From assembly GCF_002355335.1 (NCBI RefSeq), contig NZ_AP014946.1:4169501-4233500 (forward strand): 64,000 nucleotides of DNA, read 5' to 3'. Positions 27,037 to 35,386 of this stretch are shown one piece after another; the first letter of the stretch is position 1, and every line of letters starts with the position of its first letter. This stretch comes from Variibacter gotjawalensis. GTDB taxonomy: Bacteria > Pseudomonadota > Alphaproteobacteria > Rhizobiales > Xanthobacteraceae. The notes under the pieces are model-generated. The model was not told where the DNA came from, searched no databases, and worked only from the letters and a program-made list of their open reading frames with translations. The position numbers and the translations under genes were made by a program.

Positions 27037-28419
27037 GTGGCGCGCCGAAGCAAGCGGGTAACGCGCTCGTTTGGCAGGCAAAATGCGGCCGCAGGGCTGC
27101 TGGCCCTAACGGCGCTCGCTGTCGTGCTCGCGGCGCTGACCGGAACCGCCGATGCGCGCCGCAGCAATCGCGGCAAGCCGGAAGCAAAGTCCGCGATGCT
27201 GCCGTCGACGGCGCCGTTCCCGCGCCCCCGCCCCGGCAATGGCCGCGCGAAGGCGAACGTGATGCCGGCCGCGCCGGCAGAGCGCGGAACCACGATGTCG
27301 ATGATCCGCGTCCCGGAGCCGCAATGGCCGGGCTCGCCATCGGCAGCAGCACCCGCTCGCGCCGCACCGGAAGCATTGCCGCCGACACGTCAGCAGGTCG
27401 AACCGACCCGCCCGCCGCTCGACCGCGCGCCGCCGATCGACGCCGAGACGGCGACCAGCGTGAACGAAGCGGACTGCGTGAAGCGTCTCAACCAAGTCGC
27501 GGTCATCAGCGACATCCCGGCGATCCAGGGTCCCGGCTCCTGCGGCGTCCCGGATGCGGTGAGCGTCGAAGGCATCAAGACGCGCAACGGCCGCATCATC
27601 GAATTCAAGCCGCACGCGCAATTGCGCTGCGGCGTCGCCGAAGCCGTCGTCCGTTGGATGCGCGACGACATCGCGCCGAGCCTGGAGAGCGGCTCGCCGC
27701 TGCGGAGCGTGATGGTCGCAGCGTCGTATCACTGCCGCGCGCGCAACAACATTCGCGGCGCGCGTCTCTCGCAGCACGGCCTCGGCATGGCGATGGACGT
27801 CCGCGCTTTTAAACTCGCCGACGGCACCGAGCTGGAGCCGACCAGTTCGAGCGTGCCGAAAGCACTGCGCACGCGCTGGCGCGAAACCGCCTGCGAGCGC
27901 TTCTCGACCGTGCTCGGGCCGGGTTCCGACGGCTTTCATGAAAACCACGTGCACGTCGACCTGACGGTTCGCCGCAGCAACAGTTCGCTGTGCCGCTGGA
28001 ACATCTATGGCGCCGACACACCCGCCATCGCGCGGGCGCCGTCGATGCCGACGTGGCCGCGCGTTGCCGCCGCGAGCGGCGAAGCGACTGCTAGCACGGG
28101 TGTCACGGCTCAAGAAAAAACGCTGACGCCGGAACTGCCGCCCGGCACGCAGCGGAGCGGCCGGCATTCGCGCCGCGATTCACGGCGTGAGGATCGCGCC
28201 AATGCGCGCGCGGCCCGTGCCGAAGAACGCAAGGCCCGCGAGGAGAAACGCCGCGACGTACGATCGTCCCGGCGTGACTCCGGCGCCGCTAGCCCGCCTG
28301 CCGCTGCTGAGACGCCGGCGCGCGGGGGACGATCGGCGTCAATGCGCCGAGACCAAGCACATTCTCGGCGAACGTCCCGCCAGCAAGAGCGCGAACTTCG
28401 CCGCGATTCGGTGCAATAA
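27037..28419 (+). CDS. Extensin-like (LAS/DD-peptidase-like fold) secreted protein
   Basis: GTG 27037 gives a 460-residue protein beginning with a basic segment and a hydrophobic signal (AAAGLLALTALAVVLAALTG), then a Pro-rich linker. Residues about 155-335 are an extensin-like C-terminal domain with ASYHCRARNN, LSQHGLGMAMDVRAF and HENHVHVDL; the His/Asp pattern resembles zinc D,D-peptidases such as those of the LAS fold. The final 90 residues are Arg/Ser/Glu-rich. A peptidoglycan role is inferred. The start is uncertain because no Shine-Dalgarno is visible. The last 131 bases overlap the convergent amidase gene. Confidence 0.75.
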   Translation: MARRSKRVTRSFGRQNAAAGLLALTALAVVLAALTGTADARRSNRGKPEAKSAMLPSTAPFPRPRPGNGRAKANVMPAAPAERGTTMSMIRVPEPQWPGSPSAAAPARAAPEALPPTRQQVEPTRPPLDRAPPIDAETATSVNEADCVKRLNQVAVISDIPAIQGPGSCGVPDAVSVEGIKTRNGRIIEFKPHAQLRCGVAEAVVRWMRDDIAPSLESGSPLRSVMVAASYHCRARNNIRGARLSQHGLGMAMDVRAFKLADGTELEPTSSSVPKALRTRWRETACERFSTVLGPGSDGFHENHVHVDLTVRRSNSSLCRWNIYGADTPAIARAPSMPTWPRVAAASGEATASTGVTAQEKTLTPELPPGTQRSGRHSRRDSRREDRANARAARAEERKAREEKRRDVRSSRRDSGAASPPAAAETPARGGRSASMRRDQAHSRRTSRQQERELRRDSVQ

Positions 28420-29731
28420 TCTGCAGGCCGACCGGCAATCCTTCGCTCGTGAAGCCGCACGGGATCGATAGCGCCGGGCAGCACGCGAGCGTTGCCGCAT
28501 AAACGATCGCAAGCCAATCGATATAAGTCTCGAACTCGACGCCGGCGCATCGGGCGAGATAGCGCTCTTCGATCGGGAACGCCGCGACGATCGTCGACGG
28601 ACAAAGCAGCAAGTCGTATTTCTCGAAAAAGTCGCGCATACGGTTCATCAGCGTGACGCGCTGCGCTTGCGCCTTGCTGATCTCGTCGATCGTCAGCGCG
28701 AGCCCCTTCTCGATATTCCAGATGACTTCCGGCTTGAGCAGATCGCGATGTTCACGCATCAACTTTGCGCGTCCAGTTGCGAACGACAATGCGCGCAGCG
28801 TCTGAAAACACTCGTGAGCTTCCGACAAATCCGGATGCGCCTCCTCAACGATCACGCCCTCGCCCGCCAGTTTCTGCGCTGCAGCCCGTGTGATCTTGGC
28901 AACTTCGGGGTCGACCGGCGTGATGCCGAGATCTTTCGAATAGGCAACGCGTTTCGGTTTCCAGCCGGATTGCGCGGCCTTCAGGAATTGCCCCTCGACC
29001 GTCGGCAGCGAGAGCGGGTCACCCGCATGCTCGCCCGCCATTGCGTCGAGCAGCAGTGCGAGATCCTCGACGTTGCGTGCCATCGGGCCTTCGACACCGA
29101 GCGTTCCGTCGACCTGAACACCCGGCGTGTGGGCGACGCGCCCGATCGACGGCCGCAGCCCGACGACGCCGCAAAACGAAGCCGGATTGCGCAGCGAGCC
29201 ACCCATGTCGGAGCCGTGCGCGAGCCACGCGGTACCGCTCGCCAGCGCCGCCGCGGCACCGCCGGACGAACCGGCCGCCGAGCGTGACGTGTTCCAGGGA
29301 TTGAGCGTCGCGCCGAAAACTTCGTTGAAGGTGTTTGCGCCCGCACCAAATTCCGGCGTGTTCGATTTGGCATAAACGACGCCGCCATTCTCTTCCAAAC
29401 GTTCGACCAGAATGTTCGACTTCGCCGGAATGTTCTTCGCGAAGATCGGCGAACCGTGCGTCGTCAGCACGCCTTCGACCTCGGTCAAGTCTTTGATCGG
29501 CACCGGCAGCCCGGCCAATATGCCGCGCTCCGCCGCCGGAAGTTTCATCAGACGGTCCGCATGCGCCCGCGCACGCTCGAAACACAATGTCGGCAAAGCG
29601 TTGACGGCAGGATCGACCTCAGCGATGCGCGCCTCGAGAGCAGCCAGCAGATCGTGCGGCGTGATGTCCCCGCGCCGCAACATGGCGACGACACTGCGTG
29701 CATCTTTTGTGATCAATTCGGCTGCGGCCAT
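28289..29731 (-). CDS. Amidase-signature family protein
   Basis: ATG 29731 gives 480 residues. The Ser-cisSer-Lys triad is visible as Lys80 (PIKDLTEVEG), Ser155 (GSSGGAAAAL) and Ser179 (GSDMGGSLR). The overall length and the GSSGG block match amidases that hydrolyse carboxylic amides to acid and ammonia. It resembles GatA-like proteins but has no gatB or gatC neighbours, so it is not called GatA. It is divergent from an ABC importer and convergently overlaps the extensin-like gene. Substrate unknown. Confidence 0.88.
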   Translation of the reverse strand: MAAAELITKDARSVVAMLRRGDITPHDLLAALEARIAEVDPAVNALPTLCFERARAHADRLMKLPAAERGILAGLPVPIKDLTEVEGVLTTHGSPIFAKNIPAKSNILVERLEENGGVVYAKSNTPEFGAGANTFNEVFGATLNPWNTSRSAAGSSGGAAAALASGTAWLAHGSDMGGSLRNPASFCGVVGLRPSIGRVAHTPGVQVDGTLGVEGPMARNVEDLALLLDAMAGEHAGDPLSLPTVEGQFLKAAQSGWKPKRVAYSKDLGITPVDPEVAKITRAAAQKLAGEGVIVEEAHPDLSEAHECFQTLRALSFATGRAKLMREHRDLLKPEVIWNIEKGLALTIDEISKAQAQRVTLMNRMRDFFEKYDLLLCPSTIVAAFPIEERYLARCAGVEFETYIDWLAIVYAATLACCPALSIPCGFTSEGLPVGLQIIAPNRGEVRALAGGTFAENVLGLGALTPIVPRAPASQQRQAG

Positions 29732-29937
29732 CGCGGCGTCTCCTATTCTCGTTGCGTCTATTAGGCGCACACCCGCAGGTTTTCGCAATGCCGCAAGGCT
29801 GCAGACCACCAACGCGGCGGCGAAATTATCCTTTCACATGACATTTTCGCGAGGCGGGGTGCACGCTCTATGCGTTGTGTGTTACGCATGGCGCCAACAA
29901 ACATAACGCGTTAGAGCGCGACACCCACGGGGGAAAC

Positions 29938-31728
29938 ATGGCCGTCGATGCACTTGGCGTCGAGCCGTCCCAATCTACGACAGTCAATCGCGATGCCGTC
30001 CGTGCTCAGCGAACGCGCACGGCGTTGCGCTGGCTATGGTCGGGCAGCCTTCTCGCGATCCTCACCTTCCTGGTGCTCTACCCCGTCACGATGCTGTTGC
30101 TCGGCGCGGTCACCAACGCAAATCCGGTCGTTGACGGCTTCGCGAATTTCACCGTCTCGGCCAAGAATTTCGTCGAGGTCCTCAGCAATCCGAACGTTCA
30201 CGCCGCGCTCGCCAACTCGCTGATCGCCTGCGGCGGCGGCACCGCACTCGCGGTCGTTATCGGCCTCACTTTCTCGTGGATCGTCGTTCGCACCAACACG
30301 CCGTGCAAGCGCCTCATCGCCGCCGCCAGCATGCTGCCGCTGTTCGTGCCGCCGCTCGTCGGCGGTGTCGCCTGGGCGATCCTTGCGTCGCCGAAGACCG
30401 GCCTCTTGAACACGATCATGAACGGGATGGGCATTCCGTTCCGCTTCAACGTCTATTCGATGACGGGCCTCATCGTCATCTTCGGCATCTACTACGCCCC
30501 TTACGTCTACATGTTCACGGCATCGGCGCTGCGGAACATGGACCCGGCACTCGAAGAAGCCGCCGAAGTCTCCGGCGCCAGCGCCTTCTCGACGCTCTTC
30601 ACCGTCACCTTCCCGCTCATCATGCCGGCGATCATCTCCGGCATGCTGCTGTCGTTCATCGTGATGCTCGGCATTTACGGCATTCCGGCCGTACTCGGCA
30701 CGCCGGCCGATATCCCGGTGCTGACGACCTACATCTTCAAGCTCACTAATTGGTCGCCGCCGCTTTATTCCACCGCCGCCGCCGTCGCGATCATACTGAT
30801 GGTCGTGACCGGCTTCCTCGTTTGGCTTCAGCAGAAGGTGCTCTCCGGCCGCAGCTATACGACGGTCGCCGGCAAGGCGTTTCGCCCGCGCGCGCTCAAT
30901 CTCGGGCCGTGGCGTTTCCTCACGCTCGGCCTCGCGATCCTCTATCTCTTCGTCGTCGTGATCCTGCCGATGCTGGCGCTCGTCATCGCATCGCTGCGCC
31001 GCTTCCTCTTCATCCGCGACTTCCAGGCGCTCATCAACTGGAAGCAATATTCGCTGATCCACTACGAGAAGCTGTTCGAAAATCCGCTTACGATGCGCTC
31101 CCTCATCAACACGATGGAGGTCGGCTTCACGACCGCGATTATCGGCGGCGCGCTCGCGTTCGCGATCGGCTACACGATCAACCGCACGCAGATGCCGGGC
31201 CGCCGGATGATCGACATGATCTCGACGCTGCCGGTCGCGATCCCGGGCCTCGTCGTCGGTGTCGCGTATCTCTGGGCGTGGATCGGCCTGCCGGGCGGCC
31301 TCTACGGCACGATGTGGATTCTCGCGCTCGCCTTCATCGCGCGCTTCATGCCGGACACCGTCAAAGCGCTCTCGACGTCGCTGATGCAGATCCATCGCGA
31401 ACTTGAAGAAGCCGCTTGGATCTGCGGCAAGAGCCTCATGGGCACCATCCGCACCATCGTGCTGCCGCTCGCGCGTCCCGGCGTCATCGCCGCGATGACG
31501 CTGCTCTTCATCCTGGCGATCCGCGAACTCGGATCGTCGCTGTTCCTCTACACGAGCCAGACGATGGTCATGGCGGTGCTGCTGCTCGACTACTACGAGG
31601 GCGGCAACGTCGGCATCACGGCCGCTTTCAGCATCGTGCAGATCATTCTACTCGCCGTACTCGTCGGCGTTGCCAACCTGCTCTCGCGTGGCGGTGCCAG
31701 CGGCGGCAGCATGGGCCGCGCCGGATAA
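29938..31728 (+). CDS. Fe(III)-type ABC transporter permease (fused double domain)
   Basis: ATG 29938 with GGGGGAAAC upstream gives a 596-residue permease containing two binding-protein-dependent transport domains with about 12 hydrophobic helices. EAA loops appear twice (EEAAEVSGASAF near 205 and EEAAWICGKSLMG near 490). This double-permease layout is typical of FbpB/PotBC-like importers of iron, thiamine, polyamines or phosphonates. It begins an apparent operon with the binding protein and the ATPase. Confidence 0.9.
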   Translation: MAVDALGVEPSQSTTVNRDAVRAQRTRTALRWLWSGSLLAILTFLVLYPVTMLLLGAVTNANPVVDGFANFTVSAKNFVEVLSNPNVHAALANSLIACGGGTALAVVIGLTFSWIVVRTNTPCKRLIAAASMLPLFVPPLVGGVAWAILASPKTGLLNTIMNGMGIPFRFNVYSMTGLIVIFGIYYAPYVYMFTASALRNMDPALEEAAEVSGASAFSTLFTVTFPLIMPAIISGMLLSFIVMLGIYGIPAVLGTPADIPVLTTYIFKLTNWSPPLYSTAAAVAIILMVVTGFLVWLQQKVLSGRSYTTVAGKAFRPRALNLGPWRFLTLGLAILYLFVVVILPMLALVIASLRRFLFIRDFQALINWKQYSLIHYEKLFENPLTMRSLINTMEVGFTTAIIGGALAFAIGYTINRTQMPGRRMIDMISTLPVAIPGLVVGVAYLWAWIGLPGGLYGTMWILALAFIARFMPDTVKALSTSLMQIHRELEEAAWICGKSLMGTIRTIVLPLARPGVIAAMTLLFILAIRELGSSLFLYTSQTMVMAVLLLDYYEGGNVGITAAFSIVQIILLAVLVGVANLLSRGGASGGSMGRAG

Positions 31729-31767
31729 AATTCGAACGAACAAAGAAACGACAAGAGGGAGTCTCAC

Positions 31768-32823
31768 ATGAAAAAACACATCGATCGCCGTAGCGCGCTG
31801 AAAGTGATCGCCGGCGCAGCCTCGCTGCCCGCCGTCGCCTCGCTCGCACCGACCTCAGCATCCGCTCAAGCGCAATTCGGATCGAACGAGATCATCGAGG
31901 GCGCGAAGAAGGAAGGCCGTCTCGTTTACTACACGGCTGACTTCATCGAGACCGAGCAGGAAGTCATCAAGCAGTTCAACAAGCGCTTCCCGTTCGTGCG
32001 CGTCGAAATGGTGCGCGCGCCGGGCGGCCAGCTCATCACCCGCATTCGCACCGAAGCGTCCGCCGGCAAGCTGCTCGCCGACGTCGTCAATCACTCGGAT
32101 CGCGGCTTGATGCTGACGATCGAGGACCTCTTCCAGGATTACGCACCGCCGAACGCGAAGGATTATCGCGAGGACCTTCTCGTCTCGCCGAAATTCTGGC
32201 CGCGCTCGACGCTCGGCTGGGCGATCTCTTACAACACCGAGCTGACGAAGAATCCGCCGAAGTCCTGGATGGATCTTACCAAGCCCGAATACAACAACAA
32301 GCAGATCGGCCAAGTCATCGCGCCGTCCGGCGGCACGACGTGGACTCGCGTGATGTTCGAGCGTGAAGTGCTTGGGGAGGACTATCACAAGAAGCAGGCC
32401 GCAACGGCACCGTCGCTCTATCCGTCCGGCGCCCCGCTCTCCGACGCCGTCGTGCGCGGCGAAGTCTCGATCGCTCCACTGCTCTACAACATCATCTACG
32501 TGAAGAAGCGCGATGGCGCGCCGGTTGAAATCTTCTTCCCGCCTGAAGGCGTGCCGGTGAACCCCTACGCGACCGGCATCACCAAGACGTCGGCGAACCC
32601 GAATGCCGCGAAGCTGTTCATGAACTGGCTGCTCTCGGAAGAAGCGCAGACCTTCATGATCAAGGAGCAAGGCAACCTCACGGGCCTCAAGAAGATGCCG
32701 GTCAATCCGCCGGGCTTCGATCCCGCCAAGGTGAAGCTGTGGGTGCCGGATTTCGGCCGCTACGCGAAGAACCGCGACGCTTGGGTCGAAGAGTGGAACA
32801 AGACCTACAACTACCGCCAGTGA
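31768..32823 (+). CDS. ABC transporter substrate-binding protein (family 1, Fe(III)/polyamine-like)
   Basis: This 351-residue protein has Shine-Dalgarno GAGGGAG and a twin-arginine signal (DRRSALKVIAG, cleavage near ASAQA). The mature protein has a solute-binding family 1 fold (GRLVYYTADFIETEQEVIKQF, ARL-like middle, and the late segment PNAAKLFMNWLLSEEAQ). No tyrosine pair diagnostic of ferric iron was confirmed by position, so the ligand is open. It follows the permease by 39 bases; the ATPase gene lies 166 bases downstream after a repeat. Confidence 0.88.
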   Translation: MKKHIDRRSALKVIAGAASLPAVASLAPTSASAQAQFGSNEIIEGAKKEGRLVYYTADFIETEQEVIKQFNKRFPFVRVEMVRAPGGQLITRIRTEASAGKLLADVVNHSDRGLMLTIEDLFQDYAPPNAKDYREDLLVSPKFWPRSTLGWAISYNTELTKNPPKSWMDLTKPEYNNKQIGQVIAPSGGTTWTRVMFEREVLGEDYHKKQAATAPSLYPSGAPLSDAVVRGEVSIAPLLYNIIYVKKRDGAPVEIFFPPEGVPVNPYATGITKTSANPNAAKLFMNWLLSEEAQTFMIKEQGNLTGLKKMPVNPPGFDPAKVKLWVPDFGRYAKNRDAWVEEWNKTYNYRQ

Positions 32824-32826
32824 GGT

Positions 32827-32968
32827 GGTCATCCCGGAAGCCGCAAGTCTCGCGCAGCGAGATGCGGCTGTCCGGGATCCATACTCACAGAACTAAGTTG
32901 GACGCAGGGCTTATGGATCCCGGCCCTCACCCACCGCGCAAGCGCGGTGATGTTCGGCCGGGATGACC
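32827..32968. repeat. Palindromic intergenic repeat, family A (copy 1)
   Basis: The element starts GGTCATCCCGG and ends CCGGGATGACC. Two halves each fold as a hairpin (CCGGGATCCAT and ATGGATCCCGG near the middle). A second copy lies at 43224-43349. It sits between the binding-protein and ATPase genes of the importer and may affect mRNA stability. Confidence 0.75.
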
Positions 32969-32989
32969 AGCAGAACGAGACGAAAACAA

Positions 32990-34096
32990 ATGTCCGAAGA
33001 ACTCAAAGTCGAGCGTCTGCGCAAAGTCTTCTCGGTCGGCCGTCCGGCGATCGACGACGTGAGCTTCAAGGTCGCGGCCGGCGAAATCGTCGTGCTGCTC
33101 GGCCCGTCCGGCTGCGGCAAGACGACGACATTGCGCTGCGTTGCAGGCCTTGAACATCCGACCGAGGGCATCATTTCGATTGGCAAGGATGTCGTCTCCG
33201 CACCGGAACGCGGCATCTTGATGCCGCCGCGTCATCGCAACATCGGCATGGTGTTTCAATCTTACGCCGTGTGGCCGCATATGACGGTGCGTCAGAACGT
33301 TGCCTTCCCGCTTAAGCACCGCAAGACACCGCGCGGTGAGACCAACAAGAAGGTCGACGAAGCGCTCGCGATCGTCGGCCTCTCCGAATATTCCGAGCGT
33401 CCGGTCGTTGCATTGTCCGGCGGGCAGATGCAGCGCGTCGCGCTCGCCCGCAGCCTCGTCTATCAGCCGCGCCTGCTGCTGCTCGACGAGCCGCTCTCGA
33501 ACCTCGACGCGAAACTTCGCTTGCGCCTGCGCGACGATCTGCGCCGCATCATCAAGCAGACCAACGTCACGGCGATTTACGTCACGCACGATCAGGCCGA
33601 AGCCGTCGTTCTCGGCGATCGCATCGGCGTCATGCGCGACGGCAAGATGCTGCAGCTCGCGAGCCCGCAGGACATCTACAACACGCCCGCCGATTTGTTC
33701 GTGGCGAACTTCACCGGCGCGTCGAACCAAATCGACGGCAAAGTCATAGAGCGCTCCGGCAACGAAGGGCTCGTCGAGACCAAATCCGGCGAGCGCTTGC
33801 GCGCGACGCTACCCGCCGCGCTGCAAACCGGCTCGCCCGTCAAGATCGCGCTGCGCCCGGAGGCTATTCGTCTCGGCGGCGGCGGTGACACCAACATCTT
33901 CACCGCAAAGGTCGCCGACTGCCGCTACCATGGCACGCAGACTGTCTACGATCTCGCTGTCTTCGGCGGCAAACTCGAAGCGCTCGAACTCGGCACCGAG
34001 GTGCGTTACCCGGTCGGCTCCGAGGTCAAGATCGCGCTGCCGCCCTCGCTGCTGTGGGGCTACGCCGCGAACGAAACGTCCGGCTCCGAGCATTAG
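32990..34096 (+). CDS. ABC transporter ATP-binding protein (Fe(III)/spermidine/sugar type)
   Basis: ATG 32990 gives 368 residues. It has Walker A GPSGCGKTTT near 40, Q-loop MVFQSYAVWPHM, signature LSGGQMQRVALARS near 140, Walker B LLLLDEPLSNLD and switch His in YVTHDQAEA. The C-terminal 120 residues form a TOBE-like domain (LRPEAIRLG). It energises the permease encoded at 29938. The family A repeat lies just upstream of its start. Confidence 0.92.
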   Translation: MSEELKVERLRKVFSVGRPAIDDVSFKVAAGEIVVLLGPSGCGKTTTLRCVAGLEHPTEGIISIGKDVVSAPERGILMPPRHRNIGMVFQSYAVWPHMTVRQNVAFPLKHRKTPRGETNKKVDEALAIVGLSEYSERPVVALSGGQMQRVALARSLVYQPRLLLLDEPLSNLDAKLRLRLRDDLRRIIKQTNVTAIYVTHDQAEAVVLGDRIGVMRDGKMLQLASPQDIYNTPADLFVANFTGASNQIDGKVIERSGNEGLVETKSGERLRATLPAALQTGSPVKIALRPEAIRLGGGGDTNIFTAKVADCRYHGTQTVYDLAVFGGKLEALELGTEVRYPVGSEVKIALPPSLLWGYAANETSGSEH

Positions 34097-34174
34097 TTCT
34101 CTGCGGTTCCACTAGCGCACGTTCTTGAAACGTGGACACGTTTTCTAAGCTTGAATTAGCCCACGTTACCCCTG

Positions 34175-34265
34175 CGTCATGGCCCGCTTCATGCGGGCCA
34201 TCCACGTCTTTGTTGCATGATAGAATAGTAGGTCGTGGATGGCCCGGACAAGCCGGGCCATGACG
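34175..34265. repeat. Palindromic intergenic repeat, family C (full copy)
   Basis: The left arm CGTCATGGCCCGC with TTCATGCGGGCCAT and the right arm ATGGCCCGGACAAGCCGGG with CCATGACG face each other across an AT-rich centre. A half-copy lies at 50457-50496. Located after the ATPase gene, in the tail of the 214-base gap before the Bug gene. Confidence 0.75.
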
Positions 34266-34310
34266 ATCGCGATGATCTGTGCTTGGTTTGTCGGCAGCGC
34301 TGCTTGCAGA

Positions 34311-35285
34311 TCACTCCGCTCGCATCCCGGCGAACTTCACCACCTTTTCCCACTTCTCGATCTCGTCCGTCATGAACTGGCGGAAGCCGGCCGCATCCAA
34401 CGGCATCGGCGTTCCTGCCATCTGCGTGATCCGCTCTACGATCTTCGGCTCGGCGACCGCCGCCATGACTCCGCGCGATAAAATCTCGATCACGGCCGGC
34501 GGCGTTTTCGCCGTCGTACACACGCCATGCCATCCACCAGTCTCGTAGCCCGGCAACTCGTCGGAAATCGGCGGAACATCCGGCATCGAGGCAATGCGCT
34601 CTTTCGACGTCACACCGAGCGCGCGGATCTTGCCGGCGGCGGCAAGCTCCATCGCTTCGGCGGCAGGCCCGATGACGACATCGATCTGCCCGCCCATGAG
34701 TGCCGCAATCGCCGGCGCGCCGCCGCGGAACGGCACGACCAGCATCTCGATGCCGGCCAGCATCTTGAACAATTCGCCATACGCATGTTGCGACGAACCG
34801 TTGCCGCCGGTGCCGATCGAAAGTTTGCCGGGATTTTTCTTCGCGTAAGCGACAAGCTCGCCGACTGTTTTCGCCGGCACCGAATTGGCCACGACCAACA
34901 GCCCCGGGGCGCGCATGATGCCGGCGACGGGCGCAAGATCGCGCATCGTATCGAACGGCAGATTCTTGTAGAGCGCCGCGTTGATCGCATTCGTCGTTGT
35001 GGTTTGCAGCAGCGTGTATCCGTCCGGCTCCGCGCGCGCGACCGACTCGGTACCGACGTTGCCGCCCGCCCCCGCACGATTCTCGATGACGAATGCCTGT
35101 CCCAATCGCTCGGCGAGACGCTGCGCGATCAGCCGCGCCGTCATGTCGGTGATGCCGCCCGGTGCAAAGCCGACGACCCATTTCACCGGGCGCGCCGGAT
35201 AAGCCTGCGCAAAAGCCGAACGCGTGATCGCCGGCATCGCCAGCGTTGCGCCTGCAAGACCGAGCAAGCGGCGACGGTGCAGCAT
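34311..35285 (-). CDS. Tripartite tricarboxylate transporter (Bug) substrate-binding protein
   Basis: ATG 35285 with Shine-Dalgarno AGGGAGG gives 324 residues. An N-terminal RRRLLGL motif with a hydrophobic stretch ending AFAQA predicts Tat or Sec export. YPARPVKWVVGFAPGG and VIENRAGAGGNVGTE are Bug-family hallmarks. It has no tctAB neighbours. The S9 peptidase gene is divergent. Ligand likely a carboxylate but unknown. Confidence 0.9.
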   Translation of the reverse strand: MLHRRRLLGLAGATLAMPAITRSAFAQAYPARPVKWVVGFAPGGITDMTARLIAQRLAERLGQAFVIENRAGAGGNVGTESVARAEPDGYTLLQTTTTNAINAALYKNLPFDTMRDLAPVAGIMRAPGLLVVANSVPAKTVGELVAYAKKNPGKLSIGTGGNGSSQHAYGELFKMLAGIEMLVVPFRGGAPAIAALMGGQIDVVIGPAAEAMELAAAGKIRALGVTSKERIASMPDVPPISDELPGYETGGWHGVCTTAKTPPAVIEILSRGVMAAVAEPKIVERITQMAGTPMPLDAAGFRQFMTDEIEKWEKVVKFAGMRAE

Positions 35286-35386
35286 GGGATCCTCCCTTAT
35301 TTTTGCGAAACGATCCCCCAAACTTGAGCTCTTGTCTACGATGCGGGCCGCATTGCAGGCGCGCGCGACCCTTGCGACAATGCCGC

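Noticed and set aside
30034-31395. A 453-codon reverse-strand frame opposite the ABC permease
   Set aside because: The charged product is all Arg/Asp/Glu/His, typical of antisense to hydrophobic membrane code; the permease on the + strand is certain.
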